Source: UBA1422 sp041752735
Lineage (GTDB): Bacteria > Bacillota > Clostridia > Peptostreptococcales > Anaerovoracaceae
NCBI GenBank assembly: GCA_041752735.1
Contig: JBGSVW010000026.1
Coordinates: forward strand, 12,086-76,085
Length of the DNA stretch: 64,000 nt
Direction: 5' to 3'
Below are positions 27,135 through 35,604 of the stretch, piece after piece. Every line of letters begins with the position of its first letter. Positions within the stretch are counted from its first letter, which is position 1. The notes below the pieces were generated by a model. That model was not told the DNA's origin. It worked only from the letters and a program-made list of their open reading frames with translations, and searched no databases. The translations under genes were made by a program, and so were the position numbers.

Positions 27135-27182
27135 GGTAGTGTTGCAAATCATTTCAACCTCGCCCCATAAACCCACAAAATC
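27135..27182 (+). repeat. dispersed repeat R1 (solo IS6-like end)
   Basis: GGTAGTGTTGCAAATCATTTC is followed by CCCATAAACCCACAAAATC, resembling the order next to relic B (GCATAAACCTACCCAAATC). No transposase remains. Confidence 0.6.
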
Positions 27183-27228
27183 AGCACCCCGAAAGTTGTT
27201 TATTCAACCCAAGAGGTGCTTTTTGTTT
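27183..27228 (+). terminator. terminator of the lipoprotein unit
   Basis: AGCACC and GGTGCT arms enclose a 26-base loop with internal pairing, followed by TTTTTGTTT. Confidence 0.55.
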
Positions 27229-27246
27229 GCAGAGATTATTCTAAAT

Positions 27247-27876
27247 TCAGTTCTGCGCGGATACTACATCCTTCTTCGGCAAAAACTCACTGGATAACGC
27301 AGCCGCTGTATTGTCCACCTCGTCGAATAGGTGGGTGTAGATGTTGAGGGTGGTAGATAACTGAGAGTGGCCGAGTCGTTTGCTTATCAGCATCTTATCG
27401 GTGTTCAGATAAGCCAGCATAGAAGTGTGGGTATGCCGTAGTCCATGGAGCCCAACGTACCGTAACCCATGTTGCTTTTGAAATCTGGTAAACCAGCGGG
27501 TCAGAACCTGGGGATATAACGAGCGACCGAAGTCACCCCGCATGATAGCAGGGGAGTGATCCCATTCGTCGCCTAGAAGCTCTGCAGTCTTTTCCTGCTG
27601 GGCTTTTAGGGTGCTTAGCATATTGGAAAGTTCTACTGGGATGGTAATGGTACGGACAGATTTGAGGGTTTTGGTGGAATCGGTATACACGCCTACGGCC
27701 CTTCCTATAAGCCTCGTCTGCTCAATCCTCAAACTCTGCTTCACCGGATTAAAATGCTCCCAGTCAAGGCCCAAAATCTCGCTTTTGCGGAGACCAGCGA
27801 AGAGGGCGATGTAGATTGCAATCTTGTACTTTAACTCTTTCTCAGGGGTGGGTGGGCGGGACTTTGTAACAAACAT
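27247..27876 (-). pseudogene. tyrosine integrase, N-terminally truncated
   Basis: The 209-aa frame holds the whole catalytic domain of a Tn916/phage-type integrase. It has Arg in ALFAGLRKSEILGLDW, the HGLRHTHTSMLAYL box, GHSQLSTTLNIYTHLF with the nucleophilic Tyr, and a C-terminal tail. The arm-binding and core-binding N-terminal domains (about 170 residues) are missing. The frame begins at an ATG with no ribosome site, 19 bases from the start of a different gene's coding end. It is probably inactive. Confidence 0.8.
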
Positions 27877-27895
27877 AGGTGAGACGCGTATTGTG

Positions 27896-29107
27896 CTACG
27901 AGAGCAAAAAATCTATGATATTTACACTTGTGATTCCTTCATAATCCGTAAATATTGGTTTGTCCATAGTCAGGATGATTTTTGCATAGTTGTCCTTGAT
28001 AGCTTGAAGTGGTGCTAACTCCCGATCCCGTGTAACCGAATCTAAGATGGTTGCACAGACCTGATAATAAATCTTCTCATCCGATTTGGTGGCAACAAAA
28101 TCAATTTCAAGAGTGCCCACCTTACCAATAGACACTTCATAGCCCCTACGCAAAAGCTCAAGGTAAACGACGTTTTCCAAAACGTGTCCATAGTCAGTAT
28201 TCCTTTGGCCAGTAAGGGAGTATCGAATACCAGAATCAACCATGTAGAATTTTTCTTGGGTTTTCAGATATTGCTTTCCTTTAATATCAAAGCGGTTTAC
28301 TCGATAAATGATAAAGGCACTTTCAAGCATTCGGATATAGTTATCAATCGTATCGCTGGTGGTTTTTCGCCCGCTACTGGTTAAATAGTCACTGATTTTT
28401 TTGGTCGACACGATGTTGCCGAAGTTGGCAGCCAAAAACCGGAGCACATTGTCAAGCAAGGCCGCATCGCGTACCAAGTTGCGCTGAACGACATCCTTCA
28501 TGATGACGGTGTTGTAAATTCCGGTAAGGAATGCGGTGATGGTTTCGGGATTGGCTATTAGCATTGGAATGTTGGGAAGCCCACCATAAAGCAGATAGTT
28601 TGGGAAGTAATCAGCTGGCTTTGATGTCTTTGGCGCATCAATAAAATCCAGGTATTCTTTAAATGATAGTGGGAGCATTTTGATTTCTACATATCTACCG
28701 GAAAGTAGCGTTGATAGCTCAGAGGACAACAGAAAAGCATTGGAGCCTGTGAGATATATGTCCACATTGGCATCCACAAGTAGTGAGTTGACTGCCTTCT
28801 CCCAGGATTCCACAAGCTGGATTTCATCCAGGAGTAGGTAATAGCGAGTCTTCTTTAATGGCATTTGCTGAGTTATCGTATCATAAAGTGCATGGTATTC
28901 TTGTATATGGTCATTGGCCATGCTTTCAAAGTTCATTCGGATGATGTGATCTTTCTTCACACCAGAAGAAATCAGGTGATCTTCAAACAGTGATAGCAGG
29001 GATGATTTGCCACACCGTCGCATACCGGTTATTACTTTTATAAATGGCTTGTCTTTGTAGGATACAAGCTGATCCAGATAATAGTCTCGCTTTTTCATTG
29101 GTTTCAC
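27896..29107 (-). CDS. AAA ATPase with DUF4143 domain
   Basis: 403 aa. The N-terminal ATPase (about 18-150) has Walker A TGMRRCGKSSLL, Walker B YYLLLDEIQ and sensor LTGSNAFLLSSELSTLLSGR. The C-terminal DUF4143 domain ends with a nuclease-like block, SIGKVGTLEIDFVATKSDEK, that recalls the PD-(D/E)XK core. Such proteins are common in genome islands, and their function is unsettled (defence, toxin-antitoxin or transposon-linked roles have been proposed). The start follows an AGAGGTGAAACC ribosome site (minus strand). Repeated TTCGA...TCGAA sites lie just upstream. Confidence 0.85.
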   Translation of the reverse strand: MKPMKKRDYYLDQLVSYKDKPFIKVITGMRRCGKSSLLSLFEDHLISSGVKKDHIIRMNFESMANDHIQEYHALYDTITQQMPLKKTRYYLLLDEIQLVESWEKAVNSLLVDANVDIYLTGSNAFLLSSELSTLLSGRYVEIKMLPLSFKEYLDFIDAPKTSKPADYFPNYLLYGGLPNIPMLIANPETITAFLTGIYNTVIMKDVVQRNLVRDAALLDNVLRFLAANFGNIVSTKKISDYLTSSGRKTTSDTIDNYIRMLESAFIIYRVNRFDIKGKQYLKTQEKFYMVDSGIRYSLTGQRNTDYGHVLENVVYLELLRRGYEVSIGKVGTLEIDFVATKSDEKIYYQVCATILDSVTRDRELAPLQAIKDNYAKIILTMDKPIFTDYEGITSVNIIDFLLS

Positions 29108-29125
29108 CTCTGATTAGATTATAAA

Positions 29126-29207
29126 CCATACTCAAAATATTTCAACAAGTTTTTCGAGTATAGTCGAATAAAATCAAAAAAATGAATTTTATTCGAGTAT
29201 GGTCGAA
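29126..29207 (-). promoter_or_regulatory. repeated operator-like dyads upstream of the DUF4143 ATPase
   Basis: TTCGAGTATAGTCGAA (29153-29168) and TTCGAGTATGGTCGAA (29192-29207) are 39 bases apart, each followed by TAAAAT. A degenerate third copy (ACCATACTCAAAATA) begins at 29126. They overlap the expected promoter, so they suggest binding of a dimeric repressor. Confidence 0.6.
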
Positions 29208-29446
29208 TAAAATTAAGTTTCGAGGGCCGAATTGCACCGAGCAAACGGTCCTATCAGGCGTCTCCTTTGAACATTCATGCTACGAAGGTGGTCACAACAC
29301 AGCATAAATGTATAGTTGAAAGGAAGTGTTGCAAATAATTCCAATCACAACTGTGATGAAGATGAACTTGCGGAACTGAAATAAATCGATTAAACTGATA
29401 TCAGATTTATAGGTTTGGAGGATTTATGAGATTAGGGTTTAGATTG
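29208..29446. repeat. repeat-rich gap with solo IS6-like end
   Basis: No gene is supported. An R1 end (GGAAGTGTTGCAAATAATTC, about 29322-29341) and the GGATTTATGAGATTAGGGTT repeat at 29421 lie here. Confidence 0.55.
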
Positions 29447-29532
29447 ATATGCGTCGAAAAATGAACACTGCTTAAACAACAATTTCATATGCATAGAACT
29501 AAGCCGGCTAATTGAATAAGTTAGCCGGTTTT
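29447..29532 (+). repeat. dispersed repeat R2 with hairpin, copy 2
   Basis: AATTTCATATGCATAGAAC and the AAGCCGGCTAA...TTAGCCGG hairpin match the copy at 22190-22271. The copy ends in TTTT and can terminate. Confidence 0.7.
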
Positions 29533-29570
29533 CCATCGATTGGATAAAGTGGGTTCTGCTGCAAAAGAGC

Positions 29571-29607
29571 AGCCAATCAGTACTACAAACCTGATTGGCT
29601 ACTTTTA
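29571..29607. terminator. terminator of the L25 gene
   Basis: AGCCAATCAG and CTGATTGGCT form a perfect ten-base stem; T-rich DNA on the right and AG-rich DNA on the left. It lies 33 bases past the L25 stop on the minus strand. Confidence 0.6.
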
Positions 29608-29639
29608 TATGCAATGTACTTTTAGTTAGTTTTGTGATG

Positions 29640-30242
29640 CTAGTCTTCTGTGACTGCCTCTTCAGGAGCAACAACTACAGGCTCTTCCGCTTCTGCTTCT
29701 GCTTCCTTCATAGCTTTGATGCTGGCATATATTTCATTTTCCGTATCAAGTATTTTCAACCCTTTAGGTAAATTAAAATCACTGGCAGTGATATTGTCAC
29801 CTAATACTTTTTTGGAGATGTCGATAACTACCGCATCAGGCATCAGTTCGGCGTTTCCAAAGACTTCGATTTCTGATTTGAACACGTGCACTCGTAGAAA
29901 GCTATGTCCCAATTCATCTTGCCCATGATAGGAAACAGGAAATTGCATTTTTACCGCTTGATCTTTGGTTACCAATTGCATAGTAATGTGCATTAATTTC
30001 CCGTCAATGGGAAATCTCTGAACTTCTTTAATGAAGCCAAAGTTCTTATCAGTACCGAATTCTATCCATATTTTGGCTTTGGATCCATGTTTGGAGATAA
30101 CTTTATTCAAAGCTATGCTTTCGAATTGTACGGAGGTAGAAGCTCCACCAGTCCTGTTAAGAACGCCTGGAATAAAACCTGCATTTCGGACTTTATTGAG
30201 CTTGTCAGTTCTTATAGTTGCTTTTAAAACGGATTCTTCCAT
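29640..30242 (-). CDS. rplY: ribosomal protein bL25 (Ctc form)
   Basis: The 200-aa product has the two-domain Ctc/TL5 form of bL25, which binds 5S rRNA. The N-terminal L25 domain (about 1-95) begins MEESVLKATIRTDKLNKVR with GFIPGVLNR. The C-terminal beta domain runs to about 180 and ends in an acidic tail of Glu/Ala/Val repeats. I choose the start behind AAAAGGAGTG and reject a longer frame that reads through the promoter. It is monocistronic and placed in an accessory region; general-stress control is typical of ctc. Confidence 0.88.
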   Translation of the reverse strand: MEESVLKATIRTDKLNKVRNAGFIPGVLNRTGGASTSVQFESIALNKVISKHGSKAKIWIEFGTDKNFGFIKEVQRFPIDGKLMHITMQLVTKDQAVKMQFPVSYHGQDELGHSFLRVHVFKSEIEVFGNAELMPDAVVIDISKKVLGDNITASDFNLPKGLKILDTENEIYASIKAMKEAEAEAEEPVVVAPEEAVTED

Positions 30243-30651
30243 AAAAAACACTCCTTTTGGCCATAGGCCTTGTTGTGAATAAATTAATGAATACACCCTA
30301 ATTCTATGCCTATATTTACTAAAGTCAAGTTTTACCAATAATGAACTGTTTTCTACAGTCACTGTTGCCCTGATTCCGGCATTCCAGCAAGGGATTTGTG
30401 AAGCCTTTAATTTTGGTATGAGTCGAAAAAATAGCAGTGTTGCAAATAATTCTATATTCCACCCACAAGTAACCCGCTTGGTATCGCCATTATGGTGGAA
30501 GGGCCGTGTATAACCACCAATAAAATCAAAAACCCATGAGTTTCACCTTTTAGACATACGAGTTTCACCATCTTGTGAAAAAGAGGTTTACTTTGTGATA
30601 TGATTTTAGCATAACTTTCATTTAATATTCGATAACATGGAGGGTTGGAAG
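30243..30651. other. gap with promoter DNA and R1 repeat
   Basis: The left part is the promoter region of the L25 gene. At 30433 an R1 end (CAGTGTTGCAAATAATTC) is followed by CCCACAAGTAACCCGC and ATCGCCATTATGGTGG, matching 24953-25020. No gene is supported. Confidence 0.5.
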
Positions 30652-31581
30652 ATGAGTCGTAAAGTAGCTATTATCGTCCTTGCATCAGTAACACTTGCCA
30701 TTGGGTTAGCTGTTCTGATTAGCAATATCCCTTTCACAAAGATAGATCCAGAGTCCATGCCAAGTGGCAGTCTGCAATACGTTGATCAGGACAAAAGTAA
30801 GAAGACAGAAGACCTGTATCTCAGTGGATACCATTGGCAAGTGAAAGACCCAGCATCCGGGGAAAAAATGTGGGATAGTACAGATCAGAGCAACTTTTTT
30901 TTCAGGAAGAATGGAGTGAATCAGATTCTTCCGGGTGACATGGAAATTACTATGCAACTAGTGTGGCTTGAGCCTCCAAACAATATCATTATCAAAAGAT
31001 GGCCATTGTCAGAATGGACACCAGACGATTCTGATGCCAGCCATTCCCAAGGTGTGGATGTTGTCAGTTCATGGAAGACTCATTGGGAAAAAACTGATAT
31101 AAGTTTTGATGTTGAGCGGGGGAGTCTCTATGGCGTTTGGATATATTATGGCAATGCCTGGGTGGAATATAGTTTCATTGTTCCCGGTGAAGATCCAATC
31201 ACTTATGATTACCTGGGCTATTTTTCTGGCTTTAATAATCCTAATGCACAAGAGTTCACCATGGATCCCATCGAATGGATTGATTCGTCCAATGCCGATC
31301 GGATTAAAGCCTTGAATCTTAATCAGTATGATGATTTCCCAAGCGGGTTTTATATCTATAATCCTACCATTGAGGCGATGCCTCTTAGACTTACAGATCA
31401 AACCAAATACTTTATTATTGATTTGGAAACCGGACCCACACCAATGGCCGTTGATAGAAACGATTTTTTGGACTATCTGAACCAGTTTCCCGATGTCGTT
31501 GAGACAACATTGTTTTGGGTAGAAGAAACGGACGGCAATGTTGAATTCATCAAGGTGCATTATGTGTCTGGGGAGCAATAA
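30652..31581 (+). CDS. membrane-anchored protein of unknown function
   Basis: 309 aa, starting after GGAGGG. An N-terminal signal anchor (VAIIVLASVTLAIGLAVLI, about 5-24) is followed by a soluble, Trp/Asp-rich domain that would lie outside the cell. No family is recognised. It ends in an R3 repeat; the stop codon lies inside the repeat (GGGAGCAATAATGG). Confidence 0.6.
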   Translation: MSRKVAIIVLASVTLAIGLAVLISNIPFTKIDPESMPSGSLQYVDQDKSKKTEDLYLSGYHWQVKDPASGEKMWDSTDQSNFFFRKNGVNQILPGDMEITMQLVWLEPPNNIIIKRWPLSEWTPDDSDASHSQGVDVVSSWKTHWEKTDISFDVERGSLYGVWIYYGNAWVEYSFIVPGEDPITYDYLGYFSGFNNPNAQEFTMDPIEWIDSSNADRIKALNLNQYDDFPSGFYIYNPTIEAMPLRLTDQTKYFIIDLETGPTPMAVDRNDFLDYLNQFPDVVETTLFWVEETDGNVEFIKVHYVSGEQ

Positions 31582-31620
31582 TGGTACAATGATAACAGTC
31601 GTGGCGTTTGCGAGAAAGCA
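31571..31620 (+). repeat. dispersed repeat R3, copy 1
   Basis: GGAGCAATAATGGTACAAT followed by GTCGTGG and TTGCGAGAAAG. The same series occurs at 36453, partly at 37392 and at 38892. Confidence 0.65.
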
Positions 31621-31646
31621 GCAGAGATTTTTTGTAACAGAACCCA

Positions 31647-31862
31647 GAAATCTATTATGCTGGTGACGAGATTTCCACGGACCATCAAGAGTGGGCAGAA
31701 AGATATGATGCAGATGAAACCATGGTTTTATTATCTTCCTTTGATGTTGATGGATCAGGTGGAGACGGTTCCTTAAATCCTAACAGCACATATGACAATT
31801 GGATGTGGATTTTGGTAAGAACCAATGGCGGTGAATGGAAACACGTTGACCATGGATATTGA
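31647..31862 (+). pseudogene. C-terminal remnant of an unknown protein
   Basis: About 71 codons read PEIYYAGDEISTDHQEWAER and onward to WKHVDHGY with a TGA stop. The composition looks like real protein (calcium-loop-like DVDGSGGDGS), but no start codon or ribosome site precedes it. The 5' side is the R3 repeat. I infer the truncated 3' end of a gene. Confidence 0.5.
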
Positions 31863-31886
31863 TTGAAATAAGGGAGAGGAAACACC

Positions 31887-32381
31887 ATGCAGAAGAAAGC
31901 GTTAGTTATCATCGACATTCAGAACGACATCACAAAAAACTACAAGGAAATCATCGATAACATCAACAGGGCTATTGATTGGGCTGTTGAGCACGAAATT
32001 CTTGTGGTTTATATCAAACACAATAATTTGTCAGCAGGTACGAGAACGTTTAAGCCGGATACACACGGGGCTGAACTTGTGTCTGAAATGAAAATTGTAT
32101 CCGAGAATATCTTCACAAAATCTAAGGGAAACGCGCTGACCAGTGAGGCCTTCGCTGACTTTGTCGCAAAGAACGTGATTGCGGATTTCTATATTGCTGG
32201 GGCGGATGCTGTCGCTTGTGTGAAATCTACCTGCTTCAATATGTGTAAAGCTGGTTACGGTGTTATTGTCCTCTCGGATTGCATCACAAGTTACGATAAG
32301 AGAAAAATTGATGAGATGCTACAGTATTATGAAAGCAGGGGCTGTAATCTCATCACCCTAGATAATCTGCTTGCAGATTGA
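31887..32381 (+). CDS. isochorismatase-family cysteine hydrolase
   Basis: 164 aa, complete. The family triad is visible: Asp in LVIIDIQNDI, Lys in FTKSKGNALTS, and Cys in GADAVACVKSTC preceded by the family's cis-peptide region. Members hydrolyse isochorismate, nicotinamide, N-carbamoylsarcosine or similar amides. The substrate here is not evident. It starts after AGGGAGAGG and stands alone. Confidence 0.82.
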   Translation: MQKKALVIIDIQNDITKNYKEIIDNINRAIDWAVEHEILVVYIKHNNLSAGTRTFKPDTHGAELVSEMKIVSENIFTKSKGNALTSEAFADFVAKNVIADFYIAGADAVACVKSTCFNMCKAGYGVIVLSDCITSYDKRKIDEMLQYYESRGCNLITLDNLLAD

Positions 32382-32423
32382 TACCAGATGCCGGAACCGC
32401 ATCTTTAATCAGTTCTTTCTTAT

Positions 32424-33116
32424 ATGCTTTATGCCTCGGAATATCATTACTCAGATGACAAGGAGATGCTTACAACTGCAGTCAATGATTTCCTATGGCC
32501 GTATAAGCCGGAGTCCAAATACAAGGTGCTTGAGACGAACAAAGTAGGCTGTACACTGGTTGCCTTCTTCAAGAATCAAATTGATGAAAACAACTATGGC
32601 ATTGCAGTATTTGTAAAAGGACTTAACAATAGATATAGGATAATAAGAACCCAAAGGAGACCAGCCGATTACTCATCGGTTGTGCAAGTATATCAACTCG
32701 ATATAAACAATAAGAGTTATTATGCGGTGAGCGGATATAATCTTTCCAAAGAAATTGCATTTTATGGTCTGAATTACTATGATTTTTACAGTACAGATGA
32801 TAAATCAGAGGAACAGAAGACGAAGACGCTGCAGTTAGCTGTGGAAAAACCACAGTTTTTGGAAATGTATCGAACTGAAGAGCTTGATGAAAAAGCGATA
32901 GGAGGATACGACGAAGAATCACTCAAGTATCGCATCAGGTCAGCATCATTATATAATGCGTCTGGCAATGACATTACAGCACAATATGAAATCGCAAACA
33001 AAAGCAATCCAGATAGTAGTGTTTCCGCAAAAATGGAGTTATTTCTCCTGAATATTTATATCGGCATTATTATGGTATTCGGCGCAGTGCTGGTAAGATA
33101 TTTTTTGACGAAATAA
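32424..33116 (+). CDS. unknown protein with C-terminal membrane helix
   Basis: 230 aa with one helix at the end (LLNIYIGIIMVFGAVLVRYF). No ribosome site stands before the ATG and there is no N-terminal signal, although the middle domain looks extracytoplasmic. It may be a 5'-truncated copy of a longer, doubly anchored protein. No family is recognised. Confidence 0.5.
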   Translation: MLYASEYHYSDDKEMLTTAVNDFLWPYKPESKYKVLETNKVGCTLVAFFKNQIDENNYGIAVFVKGLNNRYRIIRTQRRPADYSSVVQVYQLDINNKSYYAVSGYNLSKEIAFYGLNYYDFYSTDDKSEEQKTKTLQLAVEKPQFLEMYRTEELDEKAIGGYDEESLKYRIRSASLYNASGNDITAQYEIANKSNPDSSVSAKMELFLLNIYIGIIMVFGAVLVRYFLTK

Positions 33117-33136
33117 GCAGAAATGCTGTGTGTTAG

Positions 33137-33580
33137 CTATTCCCGTACCCAAACCAGCGTGATGTTGAGAAGTTTCCCGTCTTTTCCGATGCGGGCGGGA
33201 TCGGATGTCAATATGAGTGTATTGTCATCGTCCTTGAAATTAAAATAGCGCTTTTGTCGGCTACCAATCCAGTTGGGGATAAGACTGAATTCCAGATCGT
33301 GGTAAACTATCTGATTTTCCTCATCAATAGTAAAGCGACCCGCATAGGCAAACATGCCGCGGGCAGCAGCGAGTGTCTGCTCATCAGAGCCCAGCTCCGT
33401 ATCCGGGATATCATATCGAGGCCTCCCGGCACGTAAAATCTCCACCGAAATCCACCCGTCTTGTGAATAACAGATAAATCCTGTTGCGCCTTCACCCATG
33501 ATATGAATGGTCTCACTGTTTTTGTCAGTCCCTGTGAAAGATTGAAGCTTCCAGGTGCCAAGCAGTTTCTCTTTGAGCAT
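33137..33580 (-). CDS. lipocalin-like domain protein
   Basis: 147 aa. It opens with LKEKLLGTWKLQSF, and TGFICYSQDGWISVEI and LTSDPARIGKDGK follow, the pattern of the lipocalin-like family (PF13924-type). The start at MLKEKL is preceded by GGAAGGAAAAAC on the minus strand; a longer frame lacks a ribosome site. Ligand unknown; soluble. Confidence 0.75.
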   Translation of the reverse strand: MLKEKLLGTWKLQSFTGTDKNSETIHIMGEGATGFICYSQDGWISVEILRAGRPRYDIPDTELGSDEQTLAAARGMFAYAGRFTIDEENQIVYHDLEFSLIPNWIGSRQKRYFNFKDDDNTLILTSDPARIGKDGKLLNITLVWVRE

Positions 33581-33682
33581 GTGTTTTTCCTTCCGTTTAA
33601 GCATTAAGAATGCTATTATATTATCAGGAAAATGAACCTTCAACAAGACATAGAACGAATAAACGAAAATGGAGGGATCTCT

Positions 33683-34147
33683 ATGGCATCAATAAATATT
33701 ATTGATTATGAAGATCGATATCAGCAAAACGTGAAGGAATTGAATTACGAATGGCTTTTGAAGTATAACCTTCTGGAACCGATGGATGATGAATACCTGG
33801 ATTATCCAAGAGAGATGATACTCAACAAGGGTGGGTTCATTTTACTTGCCGAAACAGAAGGAATCATTGTCGGAACAATTTCCGCCGTCCCAATTGAAGC
33901 TGGCTGTATGGAACTCGAAAATTTTGCCGTATCGGAGAAAATGCAGGGACAGAAAATTGGTAGAATGTTATTGGAAAAATGTATAGAAACCGCCAAGATT
34001 AAAGGAACAAGGAAGTTGACGCTCTACACCAACAGCCAGCTTGCCAATGCGTTAGCATTATATAAAAAAATGGGATTTATCATTGTTGAGCCGAAAAACA
34101 AGAAATTTATGGAAGCAGACATGGCATTGGAATATTGGATAGAATAA
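33683..34147 (+). CDS. GNAT-family N-acetyltransferase
   Basis: 154 aa, starting after AATGGAGGG. The acetyl-CoA binding loop is visible in ENFAVSEKMQGQKIGRMLLE, and LYTNSQLANALALYKKMGF is the usual C-terminal motif. The acceptor is unknown. It is divergent from the lipocalin-like gene. Confidence 0.82.
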   Translation: MASINIIDYEDRYQQNVKELNYEWLLKYNLLEPMDDEYLDYPREMILNKGGFILLAETEGIIVGTISAVPIEAGCMELENFAVSEKMQGQKIGRMLLEKCIETAKIKGTRKLTLYTNSQLANALALYKKMGFIIVEPKNKKFMEADMALEYWIE

Positions 34148-34155
34148 AAGCACTA

Positions 34156-34183
34156 TTGTTATTTTGTAAAAAAAGCGTATAAT
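34156..34183 (+). promoter_or_regulatory. sigma-A promoter of the Tad-like gene
   Basis: TTGTTA and TATAAT with 16 bases between, inside a block (TTTTGT..AAAAAGCGTATAATTTA) that is nearly identical to the promoter at 35571. Confidence 0.7.
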
Positions 34184-34195
34184 TTAATTGCATAA

Positions 34196-34285
34196 ATGTA
34201 TTAGCAAATATATCAAAAGGTATAGAAGCAAAATCACAGGGCATCTATTGATATAACCAAGAAATCTCATGAGAGGGACTAGACG
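34196..34285 (+). ncRNA. degenerate c-di-GMP-I riboswitch-like leader
   Basis: TTAGCAAATATATCAAAAGG, TATAGAAGCAAAATCACAGG and GCAT match the first half of the c-di-GMP-I (GEMM) aptamer, including the A-G-C-A-A-A and G-C-A-A-A-x-x-C-A-C-A-G-G-G blocks. The 3' half lacks the usual ATGACAGCCGG..TTGCC. It may be a decayed or variant copy of the better riboswitch 1.4 kb downstream. Confidence 0.45.
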
Positions 34286-34354
34286 TTTGAAACAAATGGA
34301 ATATGAGAACAGACATTCACCTATTACTATGAAATGATTTCTGAGGTAAAAAAA

Positions 34355-35509
34355 ATGAAAAAATTTTTAAATAACGAATGTGGACAAGCAATGGTTATGG
34401 TTGCTTTATTTCTAGTTTTAATTATGGGAGTTGGCGCTTTTTCAATAGATATTGGCAGAGCCACCGTACAGAAATCAAAATTGCAAAATATTGCCGATGC
34501 ATCGGCCTTGGCTGGTGCGCAGGATTTACCTAGTGCAAGTGCTTCCACATGCAGCGCAATAACCTATGCAGATCAAAATGGGCTATTGGCAACACAAAAT
34601 AGTGTCACCAAAGATGGAGATACTATAGTAGTAACTACACCTTATGCGGGAGATGCAACAAAGATAGAGGTTGTAGTAACAAGAAAAATAGATTACACGT
34701 TTGCGCAGATTATAGGCTTTAAAGATAAAAATGTTTCAGCTCGCGCGGTTGCTACAAAATCGGGTGGAGGATTAGGTCCTGCATTTGGTTATGCAATTTT
34801 CTCGGGAAACAAAGTGCCGGATACGAATAGTTTTAGTGTGGTATCATCAAATAAATTAGTTGTAACCGGATTAACAAATGTAGTGAATGGAAATATCCAT
34901 GGTAATTATAATATCGATACAAATACTGCCCAAATTAAAGGGGTCGCGGAGGCGGTAGGCACAGTAACGGGTACTAAGATTACAACCAAAAGCCCCGGAG
35001 CTCCGTATGTCGAAGTGCCAGATTTTTCTTCTGTACTCCCAACAATTAAGGCAGCAGCAGTAGCTGCCAATCAGTATTATTCTGGAAATTTTTCTAGTGC
35101 AAATGCTAGTTCATTAAATGTTACCCAACCAGTTTATGTGGAAGGAACGGCCAATTTAACTGGCATCTCATTCAGTGGTGATGGATGCATCTATGCAGGA
35201 GGCAAAATTTCTATTACTGGTAGCGGCACCAGTTATGGTTCAAACAGTAGTATATGTATATATTCTGGATATAAATCAAAATATAAGGCGGATGCTGCCA
35301 TTGATTTTAGCGGTTCTGGCAAAAATTTTAACGGCATACTTTATGCACCTAATGGATCAATTTTAGTTACTGGTTCAGATTATACTTTTAATGGTAGTGT
35401 CGTTGGTAGAGTTGTGGATATAAGTGGCTCAAATAAAACATTTGTGGCTTCAGATGTTTCAGACAGTTTCCCATATGCCGGCTCTACTTCAATCAGTCTC
35501 GTAGAATAA
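34355..35509 (+). CDS. Tad-pilus-type (TadE/TadG-like) surface protein
   Basis: 384 aa. The N-terminal pseudopilin-like segment NECGQAMVMVALFLVLIMGV, GAFSIDIGRATVQKSKLQNI and ADASALAGAQ is the Flp pilus-assembly TadE/G-like domain (PF13400). The rest (about 145-384) is a Ser/Thr/Gly/Asn-rich beta-helix-like region with repeated GSG, ITGSG and SGSGKNFNG segments, probably exposed on the surface. Start is the second ATG, after GAGGTAAAAAA. No Tad secretion ATPase or platform protein is in the window. It shares its promoter and leader type with the Flp-like gene downstream. Confidence 0.78.
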   Translation: MKKFLNNECGQAMVMVALFLVLIMGVGAFSIDIGRATVQKSKLQNIADASALAGAQDLPSASASTCSAITYADQNGLLATQNSVTKDGDTIVVTTPYAGDATKIEVVVTRKIDYTFAQIIGFKDKNVSARAVATKSGGGLGPAFGYAIFSGNKVPDTNSFSVVSSNKLVVTGLTNVVNGNIHGNYNIDTNTAQIKGVAEAVGTVTGTKITTKSPGAPYVEVPDFSSVLPTIKAAAVAANQYYSGNFSSANASSLNVTQPVYVEGTANLTGISFSGDGCIYAGGKISITGSGTSYGSNSSICIYSGYKSKYKADAAIDFSGSGKNFNGILYAPNGSILVTGSDYTFNGSVVGRVVDISGSNKTFVASDVSDSFPYAGSTSISLVE

Positions 35510-35570
35510 GCTAAAAGCTGCCATCATTTTTATCCAAAAGAACCCAATATTTGACCTGATAAATACGCTA

Positions 35571-35598
35571 TTGACATTTTGTGGAAAAAGCGTATAAT
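35571..35598 (+). promoter_or_regulatory. sigma-A promoter upstream of the c-di-GMP riboswitch
   Basis: TTGACA and TATAAT with 16 bases between. The aptamer starts about ten bases after the -10 box, as expected for a leader RNA. Confidence 0.8.
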
Positions 35599-35604
35599 TT
35601 AGAC

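Noticed and set aside
30243..30362. N-terminal extension of the L25 protein
   Set aside because: The extension covers the promoter region, and the L25 domain begins right after the ATG with AAAAGGAG.
24000..31000. Integron cassette array or CRISPR array
   Set aside because: Genes lie on both strands, the repeats are not evenly spaced and lack attC cores or uniform spacers; the repeats fit IS6-like ends better.
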